This document shows, piece after piece, positions 44,114 to 52,451 of a DNA stretch of 64,000 nucleotides. This DNA comes from Streptomyces viridochromogenes DSM 40736 (GTDB lineage: Bacteria; Actinomycetota; Actinomycetes; Streptomycetales; Streptomycetaceae). The position numbers and the translations under genes are program-made. The notes under the pieces are model-generated. The model was not told where the DNA came from. It made no database searches and worked only from the letters and a program-made list of their open reading frames with translations. The stretch lies in NCBI RefSeq assembly GCF_000158955.1, contig NZ_GG657757.1, positions 3,275,866 to 3,339,865 on the forward strand. The letters run 5' to 3'. Position 1 is the first letter of the stretch. The number at the start of each line of letters is the position of its first letter.

Positions 44114-44188
44114 GGGGCGAGCGTCAAGAGCGCCCTTCGGGCGTCGGCTTCGCCGATTGCGCTTCGCTTCACTCTTGACACTCGCCCC
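44114..44188. repeat. Multi-hairpin element, right flank of island
   Basis: GGGGCGAGCGTCAAGAG (44114-44130) pairs with CTCTTGACACTCGCCCC (44172-44188), 16 of 17 positions. Inside are CGCCC-TTC-GGGCG, TCGGC-TTC-GCCGA and GCG-CTT-CGC, giving a cloverleaf-like fold in either DNA strand. Confidence 0.75.
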
Positions 44189-44361
44189 TCCACCGCGGGG
44201 ATTTGGCCGACCGGGCGGCCCAGAGGTGGGGCGGCGGGGACGGCGAGGCAGGAGCTCGGGAGCGTCGCCGAGTGCGGGTACTCGGTGGCGTTCAAGGGTG
44301 GCAACGAAGCTGCTCGCGGCTGCCACCACGCCATCGCCGGCCTCCCGGCGACGGCGTGGTG

Positions 44362-44760
44362 TCAGCGGGCGAACTTTTCGATGGCCTCTGGGGTGACGGG
44401 CGTGAAGAAGTTGATGAGGTTGCCGTCGGGGTCGCGGAACAGCAGCGACCGGTTGCCCCAGGGCATCGTGGTGGGCCCGTTGACGAAGTCGGTGACGAAG
44501 CCGGTCAGGTTCTGGTGAACGCGGTCCACGTCGTCGACGAGGAACTCGGTGATCACGCTGTGATTGTCCGCCGGGCGGGCGGAGCCCGGGGCGAACAGCG
44601 GGACGGTGCGGGTGCCGGCGATCGCGAGGGTCGCGCCCGCCGTCCTGAGTTCGGCGAAGTCCTCGGTGGCCCGTATCGCCTGCATCCCTGTGGCTCGCTC
44701 GTAGAAGTCGACGAGGCGTGCGACATCGCTGGTGATGATGCGGATCGAGACGAAGTCCAT
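44362..44760 (-). CDS. VOC (glyoxalase/bleomycin-resistance) family protein
   Basis: 132 residues. Two βαβββ units: IRIITSDVARLVDFYERATG at the start, and FRDPDGNLINFFTP, the classic C-terminal signature with the metal-binding His/Glu type positions altered to Asn. Likely a small-molecule binding or lyase/dioxygenase-like protein. Divergent from the WYL regulator 93 nt away, which may control it. Confidence 0.88.
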   Translation of the reverse strand: MDFVSIRIITSDVARLVDFYERATGMQAIRATEDFAELRTAGATLAIAGTRTVPLFAPGSARPADNHSVITEFLVDDVDRVHQNLTGFVTDFVNGPTTMPWGNRSLLFRDPDGNLINFFTPVTPEAIEKFAR

Positions 44761-44853
44761 GGGGATCTCCTTGGCTGTGCTGGAGGCTTACGCGTCGCAG
44801 GCTAGGAGAAATAGGGGACAGAATCGGTCCTGTATTAGCGTTAGGCTGCGAAT

Positions 44854-45843
44854 ATGCCACGACCTACCGGCCGCGTGCTGACACTCCTGGAGCTGCTGCA
44901 GTCGGGCGGCACCCGGACGGTGGCCGAGCTGGCCGACCGTCTCGGCGTCGAAGGGCGCACTGTGCGGCGCTATGTGGACCAGCTGATCGACCTGGACGTG
45001 CCCGTGGAGTCGGTGCGCGGCCGCTACGGCGGGTACCGGCTGGCTCCCGGGTATCGCTTGCCTCCGCTCATGCTGAGCGATGACGAGGCGCTGGCCGTGC
45101 TGCTCGGCCTGGTCGCCGGCCGCCGGGCAGGGCTGACGACGACGGAGCTCACAGCGAACGAGACGGCGTCGGCGAAGATCCGGCGGGTGCTGCCCAAGCA
45201 CATCGCCCGCCGGCTCGACTCCCTCCTGGAGACACTCGCCTTCACGGATGAGCCCGGCGAGTTGGATCGCCCGGACGCCGGGGTCCTGCTCACCGTCGCC
45301 GACGCGGTGCGCCACCGTCGGCCGGTCTCGATCCGCTACACCGACCGCGACGGACGGCCCAGCCAACGCACACTGCACGCGTACGGGATCGTCGCCCATG
45401 CGGGCCGGTGGTACGTCACGGGCAAGGACGCCCAGATCGGCGAGGACCGAACCTTCCGGCTCGATCGCATCGCGGACGCGAGGGCCTTGCCCGGATCGTT
45501 CGAAGCGCCCGTGGGTCCCGATCCGGCGCAGCGCGTGTTGTCGGGATTCGCCACGGCCGAGTACCGGCATGAGGTGACCTTGCGGATCCACGGGACAGTC
45601 GAGCAGATCCGCGCGCACCTTCCCGCCAGCGTCGCGAGACTGGAGGAACACGAGCCCGCGGACGGTCAGGACCCGGCGGCCGAGCGCTGGCTGCGCGTCG
45701 AACTGCGGGCGGAGCGGCTCGACTGGCTGCCTCGGACACTCGCCTCACTCGACCGGCCGTTTGTCATCGAGCGCCCCGCTGAACTCCGCGACCTCGTCAT
45801 CACGCTCGCCGATCGCCTCACGTCCTACGCCCGCCGAGCCTGA
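44854..45843 (+). CDS. YafY-type regulator, HTH + WYL domain
   Basis: 329 residues. N-terminal helix-turn-helix (TLLELLQSGGTRTVAELADR, GRTVRRYVDQL), then a WYL domain (PVSIRYTDRDGR, RTLHAYGIVAHAGRWYVTG, RTFRLDRIADA) and a C-terminal WCX extension. WYL domains bind nucleic-acid-related or small ligands and are common in defence-linked regulators. Here the divergent VOC gene is the likeliest target; an AT-rich segment at about 44800-44850 would hold the shared promoter. Confidence 0.9.
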   Translation: MPRPTGRVLTLLELLQSGGTRTVAELADRLGVEGRTVRRYVDQLIDLDVPVESVRGRYGGYRLAPGYRLPPLMLSDDEALAVLLGLVAGRRAGLTTTELTANETASAKIRRVLPKHIARRLDSLLETLAFTDEPGELDRPDAGVLLTVADAVRHRRPVSIRYTDRDGRPSQRTLHAYGIVAHAGRWYVTGKDAQIGEDRTFRLDRIADARALPGSFEAPVGPDPAQRVLSGFATAEYRHEVTLRIHGTVEQIRAHLPASVARLEEHEPADGQDPAAERWLRVELRAERLDWLPRTLASLDRPFVIERPAELRDLVITLADRLTSYARRA

Positions 45844-45909
45844 CAGTGAGGAACCCATGTCACTGCAGAGGGACGCTCGCGGCGTATCCAGTGCACGCTT
45901 CGCACCTGC

Positions 45910-46881
45910 TCATCGGGGGATCGGGGTGGCGCCCGTCGCCGCGGCGGACAGCTCCCAGAGCCGTGCGGCCGAGTCGGGGTCGATGGCGTAGGCGCGGACG
46001 CCTCCGTCGTCCATGGGCTCGTCGGGGGCTGAGACGCGTGCGATGTCGCAGTCCTCCAGATAGAGGCCGCCGCGGTCGTCCAGGAGGGGGGACGTGGCAG
46101 CCCACAAGCCCGTGGCGGCGCCCTGCGAAGGCGTCTTGAAGTCGGTGCCGATCACGGTGCCTTGTTCGTCCACCCAGCCGCGGTCGATCTGCTCCTGGAG
46201 CGTCATCTCGCGTTGGAGGCCGGTGATGATCTTGCCTGGGTGGAGGGTGAAGGCACGGACTCCGTGAGGGCGGCCGAGGGTGTCCAGGTGTACCGCGAAC
46301 AGGGCGTTGGCGGTCTTGGACTGGCCGTACGCAAGCCACTTGTCGTAGCCCGTACGGAAGTGCGGGTCGTGCCGGCGGATGTCGGTCAGGGTGTGTCCGG
46401 CGGAGCTGTTGACGACGACGCGGGCGCCGTCGGCGGCGGCCAGGAGCGGGTAGAGCTCGCAGGCGAGGAGGAAGTGCCCCAAGTGGTTGGTGGCGAGCTG
46501 GCCTTCCCAGCCGGGGCCGACGCGTCGTTCAGGGGTGGCCATGACGCCGGCGACGGCCATGAGGAGATCGAGCTTGTCGACGGAGTCGCGGATTCGTGCG
46601 GTGGCGGTGCGCACGCTGTCGAGGTCTGCCAGGTCCATGGGGAGGACTTCGCAGCCGGGCACTTCCGCGAGCGCGGCGCGGGCGGTAGCGGGCCGGCGTG
46701 CCGGGACGATGACCCGGGCCCCGGCGGTGGCCAGGGCGCGGGTGGTCTCCAGGCCGAGTCCGGAGTAGCCCCCTGTGACGAGGGCGGTCTTGCCGGAGAG
46801 GTCGAGGCCGGCCGTGACGTCCTCGGCGGTGCTGACGGCGGAGAAGGGTGAGCCGAGCGGCTGCTGTTGGGTGCTGGTCAT
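45910..46881 (-). CDS. Short-chain dehydrogenase/reductase
   Basis: 323 residues from ATG 46881. Rossmann motif TGGYSGLGLE, DLADLDSV, and the active site VNSSAGH with YGQSKTANAL (Tyr-x-x-x-Lys). Belongs to the retinol-dehydrogenase/oxidoreductase-like long SDR group. Its start region carries a MerR-style promoter and it faces a merR gene, so induction by that regulator is expected. Substrate unknown. Confidence 0.92.
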   Translation of the reverse strand: MTSTQQQPLGSPFSAVSTAEDVTAGLDLSGKTALVTGGYSGLGLETTRALATAGARVIVPARRPATARAALAEVPGCEVLPMDLADLDSVRTATARIRDSVDKLDLLMAVAGVMATPERRVGPGWEGQLATNHLGHFLLACELYPLLAAADGARVVVNSSAGHTLTDIRRHDPHFRTGYDKWLAYGQSKTANALFAVHLDTLGRPHGVRAFTLHPGKIITGLQREMTLQEQIDRGWVDEQGTVIGTDFKTPSQGAATGLWAATSPLLDDRGGLYLEDCDIARVSAPDEPMDDGGVRAYAIDPDSAARLWELSAAATGATPIPR

Positions 46882-46888
46882 GGCGGTG

Positions 46889-46919
46889 ACGCTATGAAGT
46901 AGAGCGAGGTCTAGATCAA
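46889..46919 (-). promoter_or_regulatory. MerR-type promoter with 19-bp spacer and internal dyad
   Basis: Read toward the SDR gene: -35 TTGATC (46914-46919), 19-bp spacer, -10 TAGCGT (46889-46894). The spacer holds a dyad, TAGAGC-GA-GGTCTA (46900-46913), 5 of 6 positions symmetric. The overlong spacer with a central dyad is the hallmark of MerR-activated promoters. Confidence 0.7.
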
Positions 46920-46950
46920 GTCCTGGGCAGTGGGTTCTAGGCTGTACGGC

Positions 46951-47373
46951 ATGGCGACTACCGAGCCCCGTGCACAAGCACTGAGCATCGGCGAGGTGGC
47001 CCGGAGGACCGGGCTCAGCGTGCATGCTCTGCGTTTCTACGAGCGTGAGGGCCTGCTGGTCGGCCCCGTCCAGCGCACGACGGGCGGCCGACGGCGATAC
47101 ACCGAGGTCGATGTCGACTGGCTGCTGATCTGCGTCAAGCTGCGCGAGTCCGGGATGCCGCTCGCGGAGCTCAAGCGGTTCGCCGAGCTGGTTCGGCACG
47201 GACCGGGGAACGAGGCCGAGCGGCTCCAGCTCCTCGACGCCCATCAACAGCGCGTCGAGGCGCAGATCCGGGCGCTGGAGGAGTGTCGCTCCGTCATCGC
47301 CTGGAAGACGAGCGTGTACGCCGAGCACCTCGCCCGTGGGGAGGCCGGTGGGCTCTGGGACCCGACGGCCTAG
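46951..47373 (+). CDS. MerR-family transcriptional regulator
   Basis: 140 residues. Winged helix LSIGEVARRTGLSVHALRFY then YEREGLLVGP, RRYTEVDVDWLL, and a dimerising coiled coil with short C-terminus (SVIAWKTSVYAEHL). It lacks the Cys set of metal or redox sensors, so it probably senses an organic ligand, as in the short-chain-dehydrogenase-linked MerR group. Divergent from the SDR gene, 69 nt between starts. Confidence 0.92.
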   Translation: MATTEPRAQALSIGEVARRTGLSVHALRFYEREGLLVGPVQRTTGGRRRYTEVDVDWLLICVKLRESGMPLAELKRFAELVRHGPGNEAERLQLLDAHQQRVEAQIRALEECRSVIAWKTSVYAEHLARGEAGGLWDPTA

Positions 47374-47430
47374 AGGTTGTGCGGCACGTCAACGTTCCGC
47401 AGGATCCGTGCGAAGGCGGGGCCTGTCGAG

Positions 47431-47558
47431 CTAGTTCGCGGCCTCGGGGAGGTTTCCGTTGCCGCCCAGGTTGGCGACCATGCGGCGGAGCGGTGACTCG
47501 GCCACCTGCGTGACGGCCACCGCCCGGTCGTCTCGCCGGGGGTGGCCGTCGTGCGGGG
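47431..47558 (-). pseudogene. Possible gene remnant downstream of DUF2267 gene
   Basis: Minus-strand frame gives RAVAVTQVAESPLRRMVANL then GGNGNLPEAAN and a TAG, but has a stop upstream near 47559. It reads like the C-terminal tail of a lost gene. No family recognised; chance open frame is possible. Confidence 0.25.
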
Positions 47559-47559
47559 G

Positions 47560-48042
47560 TCAGGAGCCTACGCTGCCGGTGTCAGGTCCGCTCGGCCGAA
47601 CAGGAGAGGCGTAGCCGGCGGGGGAATTTGGGCGAAGGATGCGGGTCACCAGGGCGTCGCCGACCAGGGGCGGGAGCACGCTGAGGACCGAGCTGACGTC
47701 CCAGCGGGCCGTGGCGGGGGTGGCCCCGGCGGTGCGGGACGCGACCTCGTCGACGAACTGCGCGGCGGTGAGCGGGTGTGCGGCCGGGATCTGGGAGGCG
47801 ATCAGCAGGGCGGCCTCCTCGGGGAGGGCGCGGGCGAGGTCGACCCGTTCGTCGCCGATGACATGGGCGCCGAGGGCCGACAGCACGGTGCGGGTGGTCT
47901 GTTCCGCCTTCTGCCGGGTGGCGTACTGGCCGGACCTCTGGACCGCCGCGACCAGTCGGGTCCAGTCGTGGTCGTCGTCGCGGTTGTGGTCGGTCGGGGC
48001 GTGGTGCCTCGTCGTCACACTGGGCACTGTCGTCGTGCTCAT
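47560..48042 (-). CDS. DUF2267 protein
   Basis: 160 residues. After a His/Asp-rich leader comes the DUF2267 pattern: WTRLVAAVQRSGQYATRQKA, TRTVLSALGAHVIGDERVDL, ALPEEAALLIASQIP, and a second half-repeat. Helical, cytoplasmic; often in stress loci. It lies 90 nt downstream of the hsp20 gene on the same strand, so probably heat- or stress-induced with it. Molecular role unknown. Confidence 0.88.
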   Translation of the reverse strand: MSTTTVPSVTTRHHAPTDHNRDDDHDWTRLVAAVQRSGQYATRQKAEQTTRTVLSALGAHVIGDERVDLARALPEEAALLIASQIPAAHPLTAAQFVDEVASRTAGATPATARWDVSSVLSVLPPLVGDALVTRILRPNSPAGYASPVRPSGPDTGSVGS

Positions 48043-48131
48043 GTGCGGGGTTTTCCTCCGGGTGCCGTGTCGGGGCGCGCCGCCGGCGGGTCCGGCGCCG
48101 GTGGCGCGCCATCGTTCTCGTGGGTGTGCGG

Positions 48132-48557
48132 TCAGCGGTTGATCTGCTTGGGCGTGTCGCCGCCGCTGATCTGGATGCGGCGGGGCTTGGCCTGCTCGGC
48201 CACCGGGATGCGCAGGGTCAGGACGCCGGCCTCGTACGAGGCGTCGATGCGCTCGGTGTCCAGGGTGTCGCCGAGGAACAGCTGCCGGGTGAAGGTGCCC
48301 GTGGGCCGTTCGGCGACCACGGGCTCCGCGCCCTCGGGGGCGGGGGACCTGCGCTCGGCTCGTACGTTCAGGACGTTGCGTTCGACGTCCAGCTCGATCG
48401 TCTCGGGATCGATGCCGGGGAGGTCGAAGTGGACGAAGAAGTCGTCCCCGGAGCGGTAGGCGTCCATCGCCATCGCGGAGGTGCGGGTGGCGGGGCCGAA
48501 GACCTGCTGGGTGAGTCGGTCGAGCTCACGGAAGGGGTCCGTGCGCATGAGCATCAC
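48132..48557 (-). CDS. Small heat-shock protein, Hsp20 family
   Basis: 141 residues. Alpha-crystallin domain: [40 protein letters not shown], then [14 protein letters not shown] (the A-x-x-x-n-GVL signature) and a C-terminal IxI-like RIQI. ATP-independent holdase binding unfolding proteins. Preceded by a strong promoter at 48614-48642; I do not see a clear HspR or RheA dyad. Confidence 0.94.
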   Translation of the reverse strand: MMLMRTDPFRELDRLTQQVFGPATRTSAMAMDAYRSGDDFFVHFDLPGIDPETIELDVERNVLNVRAERRSPAPEGAEPVVAERPTGTFTRQLFLGDTLDTERIDASYEAGVLTLRIPVAEQAKPRRIQISGGDTPKQINR

Positions 48558-48613
48558 GGTTCACTCCTCTCTTCAGGCGGTGCCTGTGCGATGCCCTACG
48601 GTCTGCGTCTTCT

Positions 48614-48642
48614 TATATAGCTCGGAGGAGGAAAGTTGACAA
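48614..48642 (-). promoter_or_regulatory. Strong vegetative-type promoter of hsp20
   Basis: -35 TTGTCA (48637-48642) and -10 TATATA (48614-48619) separated by exactly 17 bp, unusually AT-rich for this genome. About 55 bases upstream of the gene's start. The spacing fits sigma-HrdB-type recognition. Confidence 0.6.
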
Positions 48643-48752
48643 GCCCAGGCTCAGGTTCGAGGCGGGTGTGTCCTGTGCCCTGCCGAGTGCGCCCGTGGCT
48701 GTGGGAGTTAGCCTCAAGATCTCGAGCAGTAGGCAGAACGCAGGAGGCAGAC

Positions 48753-49055
48753 ATGGCCAGGGTTCCCAGCGCGGTGGTCGCCGCGAGTGGTCTCGTGGGT
48801 GGGTACGGCGTGGCCCGCTGGACCAGGCAGCGGCCGCTCGGCGGGGTCGTGCTCGCCGTCGCCGGGGTGACGGCCGCGCGGCAGTGGCGGGAGCAGGCCG
48901 GTGGGGTGGCCGCGGCGGCGTTGTCGGCCGCGTATGTCGGCGCCTTCGCGGGGTCGCATCCGCTGGCCAAGAAGGTGGGGGCGTGGCCTGCCGTGTTCGG
49001 GGTGGCGGGGGCCGTGGGGCTGGCGTCCTGGGTCGTCGCCGACCGGCGCGGCTGA
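48753..49055 (+). CDS. Small hydrophobic protein of unknown function
   Basis: 100 residues from ATG 48753, AGGAGG 6 nt upstream. Alternating Gly/Ala/Val hydrophobic stretches: AVVAASGLVGGYGVARW, LGGVVLAVAGVTAARQW, AALSAAYVGAFAG and AVFGVAGAVGLASWVVA, probably three to four short helices. No family recognised beyond actinobacterial conserved membrane proteins. The strong terminator at 49099-49133 ends its transcript. Confidence 0.75.
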   Translation: MARVPSAVVAASGLVGGYGVARWTRQRPLGGVVLAVAGVTAARQWREQAGGVAAAALSAAYVGAFAGSHPLAKKVGAWPAVFGVAGAVGLASWVVADRRG

Positions 49056-49098
49056 CCGGCCTGCCGGACAGACAGACTGACTGACCGAGCGCACAGCA

Positions 49099-49133
49099 AA
49101 GAACCCGGCCCTACAACCCAGGGCCGGGTTCTT
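49099..49133. terminator. Bidirectional terminator, 14-bp perfect stem
   Basis: AAGAACCCGGCCCT (49099-49112), loop ACAACCC, AGGGCCGGGTTCTT (49120-49133). It sits between the small membrane-protein gene and the 3' end of the minus-strand tRNA-like gene and can serve both; the minus-strand side is followed by T-rich sequence. Confidence 0.9.
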
Positions 49134-49138
49134 GTGTG

Positions 49139-49211
49139 TGGAGCGCCGGGCAGGCCTTGCACCTGCATTTCCCCGCAGGAAGCGGGGCGTCTTTCCTTGG
49201 ACCACCAACGC
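49139..49211 (-). tRNA. tRNA-Gly(UCC)-like gene with atypical T loop
   Basis: On the minus strand the bases fold as a complete 73-nt tRNA with encoded CCA. Acceptor GCGTTGG/CCGGCGC (two G-U), a 3-bp D stem with GG in the loop, anticodon stem CCCCG/CGGGG with loop CTTCCTG (U33, anticodon UCC at 49178-49180), a 4-nt variable loop, T stem GCAGG/CCTGC. Oddities: T loop TGCAAGG instead of TTCGANN, U at position 37 and a short D stem. A terminator follows immediately. Codon assignment rests on the loop alignment. Confidence 0.75.
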
Positions 49212-49323
49212 ACTGTCCGCCGACCGGAGTTCCGGCGACTGGACGCAGATCAACTATAGCGCAGTTTTTGTTATCGGCTCCGCCGTCCGGCCGTCTCCTC
49301 ACCGTCCCCCGCAGGTACGCGAC

Positions 49324-50841
49324 TTATGACGCTCCCTGGGAGCCGGAACCCTGATCGCCGTCGGCTCCCCCACTCGTCGCCGGGGCTTCGTCCGCCGCCG
49401 TGAGCGGCTTGGCGATGTCCTCCAGGGAGCGGCGTTCCGCGCGGACCGCGAGGAGCGCCGCCGCCAGCCCGGCCAGGCACATCAGGGCCGCGCCGATCTG
49501 GAAGGCGAGGACCGTGTCGCCGACCTTGCCGGTGCCGGTGAGGTCGGCGAAGAGGAGGGGGCCGCTGATGCCGCCGGCGGCGGTGCCGATGGCGTAGAAG
49601 AAGGCGATCGACATCGCGCGGGTCTCCATCGGGAAGACCTCGGAGACGGTGAGGTAGGCGCTGGACGCCCCGGCCGAGGCGAAGAACAGCACCGCGCACC
49701 AGCAGGCCGTCATCGTGGCGGCGCTCAGGGTGCCCTGGTCGAAGAGCCAGGCCGTGCCGAAGAGGAGCAGGCCGGACAGGAGGTAGGTGCCGGAGATCAT
49801 GATGCGGCGGCCGACCGTGTCGAAGAGCTTGCCCAGCAGGAGCGGGCCGAAGAAGTTGCCGATGGCGATGACGGCGAAGTAGTAGCCGGTGTTGCCGCTC
49901 GGGACGTCGAAGAACGTCGTCAGGATCGCGCCGAAGCCGAAGGTGATGGCGTTGTAGAGGAAGGCCTGGCCGATGAAGAGGGCGAAGCCGAGGATCGCGC
50001 GGCGGCGGTAGTCGGAGAAGACGGTGCGGCCGATCTCCAGGAAGGAGACGCTGCGGCGCTGGTGGATGGTGATCTCGCCCTCAGGGCGCGGCAGCGGCTC
50101 GGACCTCTCCTCGTCGATCTTGCGCTCGATGGAGGAGACGATGCGTTCCGCCTCGTCGTCACGGCCGTGGATCAGGAGCCAGCGGGGGCTCTCCGGGACG
50201 TGCCGGCGGACCAGGAGGATCACCAGGGCCAGGACCGCGCCGAGGGCGAAGGTCAGGCGCCAGCCCACGTTCGCCGCGAAGATGTCGGTGTCCAGGGCGA
50301 CGATCGAGAGGAGGGAGCCGAAGACCGCGCCCAGCCAGAAGCTGCCGTTGATCATCAGGTCGACGCGGCCCCGGTACTCCTTGGGGATCAGCTCGTCGAT
50401 CGCGGAGTTGATGGCCGCGTACTCGCCACCGATGCCGAAGCCGGTGAGGAAGCGGAAGAGGAAGAACCACCAGGTGTCGAAGGAGATCGCGGTGAGGGCG
50501 GTGGCCGCGAGGTAGACCGCCAGGGTGATCATGAAGAGCTTCTTGCGGCCCCATCTGTCGGTGAGGCGGCCCCAGAACAGGGCTCCCGAGCAGGCTCCGG
50601 CCACGTACAGGGCGGCCGCCATGCCCGTGACCTCGCCGGAGGTGATGGGCAGGCCGCTGCCGGGCTCCGAGAGGCGGCTGGCGATGTTGCCCACGACGGT
50701 GACCTCGAGGCCGTCGAGGATCCACACGGTGCCGAGGCCGATGACGATCGTCCAGTGCCAGCGCGACCACGGGAGGCGGTCGAGGCGGGCGGGGATGTCG
50801 GTGGTGATGGTGCGGCCGGTCCCGGCCTGTGCGGTGGCCAT
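49324..50841 (-). CDS. MFS transporter, sugar/metabolite:H+ symporter type
   Basis: 505 residues, about 12 helices. Typical MFS signatures: GRLTDRWGRKKLFM after helix 2, RFLTGFGIGGEYAAINSAI in helix 4, PESPRWLL after helix 6, KLFDTVGRRIMI in the second half, and SEVFPMETRA. Begins WTIVIGLGTVWILDGLEVTVVG, a pattern shared with aromatic-acid/metabolite symporters. Cytoplasmic loop between helices 6 and 7 is long and charged. Substrate unknown. Confidence 0.92.
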   Translation of the reverse strand: MATAQAGTGRTITTDIPARLDRLPWSRWHWTIVIGLGTVWILDGLEVTVVGNIASRLSEPGSGLPITSGEVTGMAAALYVAGACSGALFWGRLTDRWGRKKLFMITLAVYLAATALTAISFDTWWFFLFRFLTGFGIGGEYAAINSAIDELIPKEYRGRVDLMINGSFWLGAVFGSLLSIVALDTDIFAANVGWRLTFALGAVLALVILLVRRHVPESPRWLLIHGRDDEAERIVSSIERKIDEERSEPLPRPEGEITIHQRRSVSFLEIGRTVFSDYRRRAILGFALFIGQAFLYNAITFGFGAILTTFFDVPSGNTGYYFAVIAIGNFFGPLLLGKLFDTVGRRIMISGTYLLSGLLLFGTAWLFDQGTLSAATMTACWCAVLFFASAGASSAYLTVSEVFPMETRAMSIAFFYAIGTAAGGISGPLLFADLTGTGKVGDTVLAFQIGAALMCLAGLAAALLAVRAERRSLEDIAKPLTAADEAPATSGGADGDQGSGSQGAS

Positions 50842-50916
50842 GGGCTCCCTCCTCGTCGAGCGGAAACCCGGGCCGAGTGCCCTGAGCGCTTTCTCTTACG
50901 CCTTGAGACAGGTCGG

Positions 50917-52179
50917 TCACGCCCCGAGGGCGTGCGACACCGTGTAGATCAGCAGGCCGGCCAAGGAGCCCACCACTGTGCCGTTGATCCGGATGAACTG
51001 CAGGTCACGGCCGATGTTCGCCTCGATCTTCCGGGTGGTGTGCTCGGCGTCCCAGCTCGCGACCGTGTCCGTGATCAGGGAGGTGATCTCCTTGCGGTAG
51101 GTGGTGACGACGTACACGGCCGCGCCCTCCACCCACCCGTCGACCTTGTCCTGCACCTTGCGCTCGCGCGCCATCCGGGAGCCCAGGGACAGCAGCGACG
51201 CCCGTACCCGCAGCCGCAGTTCGCTGCGCTCGTCCTCCGCCGCCGCGACGATCATGGATCGTACGGCCGTCCAGGCGCTGGCGATGAGGTCCTGGACCTC
51301 GCCGCGGCCGAGCACCTCGCCCTTGAGCCGCTCGACACGGGCGCGGGTGTCGGTGTCGGACTGGAGGTCGGAGGCGAAGTCGGTGAGGAAGCGGTCGAGG
51401 GCGCCGCGCGCGGGGTGGGCGGGCATGTCGCGCATCTCGGTGGCGAAGCGCAGCAGCTCCTTGTAGACGCGCTCGCCGACCTTCTTGTCGACGAACTTCG
51501 GCGTCCAGCCGGGGGCACCGCCCTCCACGGCGTCCATCACCTCGTCTCGGTGCAGCACCAGCCAGTCGTGCGCACGGCTGACGACGAGGTCGACGACCCG
51601 TTTGTGGCCGCCGTCGGCGACGACCTTCTCCAGCATCTTGCCGATGCCGGGGCCGATCTCCTGGGCGCCCGCGCGGCGGGTGATCGCCTCGCCGACCACG
51701 GCCTGGACGTCGGAGTCGCGCAGGACCGTCAGGGCGCCGCGCAGGGCGGTGGACAGCTCGGCGGTGACCCGGTCGGCGTGTTCGGGGACCGCGAGCCAGG
51801 CGCCGAGGCGGCTGCCGATGCCGACGGCGCGCAGCCGCTGCCGTACGACGTCCTCGGAGAGGAAGTTCTCGCCGACGAACTCGCCGAGGGAGACGCCGAG
51901 CTGGTCCTTCTTGGTGGGGATGATCGCGGTGTGCGGGATGGGGATGCCGAGGGGGTGGCGGAAGAGGGCGGTGACGGCGAACCAGTCAGCGAGCGCGCCG
52001 ACCATGCCCGCTTCGGAGGCGGCGGCGACGTAGCCCGCCCAGGGGCCGGCGCCGGAGTTCTGGGCCCACTTGGCCAGTATGTAGACCACGGCCACGAAGA
52101 TCAGCAGTGCGGTGGCGGTGAGCTTCATACGGCGTACGCCGCGCTGTTTCTCCTCGTCCGCCGGGCTGAAGGTCGTCAT
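50917..52179 (-). CDS. DUF445 membrane protein
   Basis: 420 residues from ATG 52179; upstream in-frame ATGs (52248, 52257) are possible and none has a good ribosome site. One helix near the N-terminus (LLIFVAVVYILAKWAQ), GYVAAASEAGMVGALADWFA, LGVSLGEFVGENFLS, a long helical middle, and a C-terminal helix (INGTVVGSLAGLLIYTVSHAL). This matches the DUF445 family, membrane-tethered coiled proteins of unknown role. 76 nt separate it from the downstream MFS start, so they may be co-transcribed. Confidence 0.9.
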   Translation of the reverse strand: MTTFSPADEEKQRGVRRMKLTATALLIFVAVVYILAKWAQNSGAGPWAGYVAAASEAGMVGALADWFAVTALFRHPLGIPIPHTAIIPTKKDQLGVSLGEFVGENFLSEDVVRQRLRAVGIGSRLGAWLAVPEHADRVTAELSTALRGALTVLRDSDVQAVVGEAITRRAGAQEIGPGIGKMLEKVVADGGHKRVVDLVVSRAHDWLVLHRDEVMDAVEGGAPGWTPKFVDKKVGERVYKELLRFATEMRDMPAHPARGALDRFLTDFASDLQSDTDTRARVERLKGEVLGRGEVQDLIASAWTAVRSMIVAAAEDERSELRLRVRASLLSLGSRMARERKVQDKVDGWVEGAAVYVVTTYRKEITSLITDTVASWDAEHTTRKIEANIGRDLQFIRINGTVVGSLAGLLIYTVSHALGA

Positions 52180-52451
52180 CGCACGGTTCACGGTCGCGCC
52201 GGTTCGGGCATGCTGCCCTGCGACGCCACCCTTTTCTTCCACTTTCATCCGTTCCATCCGCTCCACCCGCTCGGTGATCCCGCACACATTGTCCCTTCCT
52301 GACCGACTCCTGGAACGGAACAGGAGTTCCCGGCGTCTGTCGGGAGGGGGTTTGCCACGGGGTCCCTGTGAGCCTCCCCCGGCCCATGCCGCATCATGGG
52401 CACATCAGATCGGAGCCTTGGGCTCCCATCGCCTGAGGAGAACTGAAGAGC

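Larger units (their letters stand above)
43814..44361. other. Gene-poor right boundary of island
   Basis: About 550 bases with no intact gene. It holds a possible gene remnant (43978-44094) and a structured multi-hairpin element (44114-44188); the rest shows nothing I can assign. Confidence 0.6.

Noticed and set aside
43622..44860. Long minus-strand frame (44078-44860) across the VOC gene and hairpin element
   Set aside because: Arg/Pro-rich antisense of the VOC gene and repeat DNA, without a ribosome site.
49139..49211. tRNA on the plus strand at the same place
   Set aside because: On the plus strand the anticodon loop would have A at position 33 and no CCA end; only the minus strand gives U33 and CCA.
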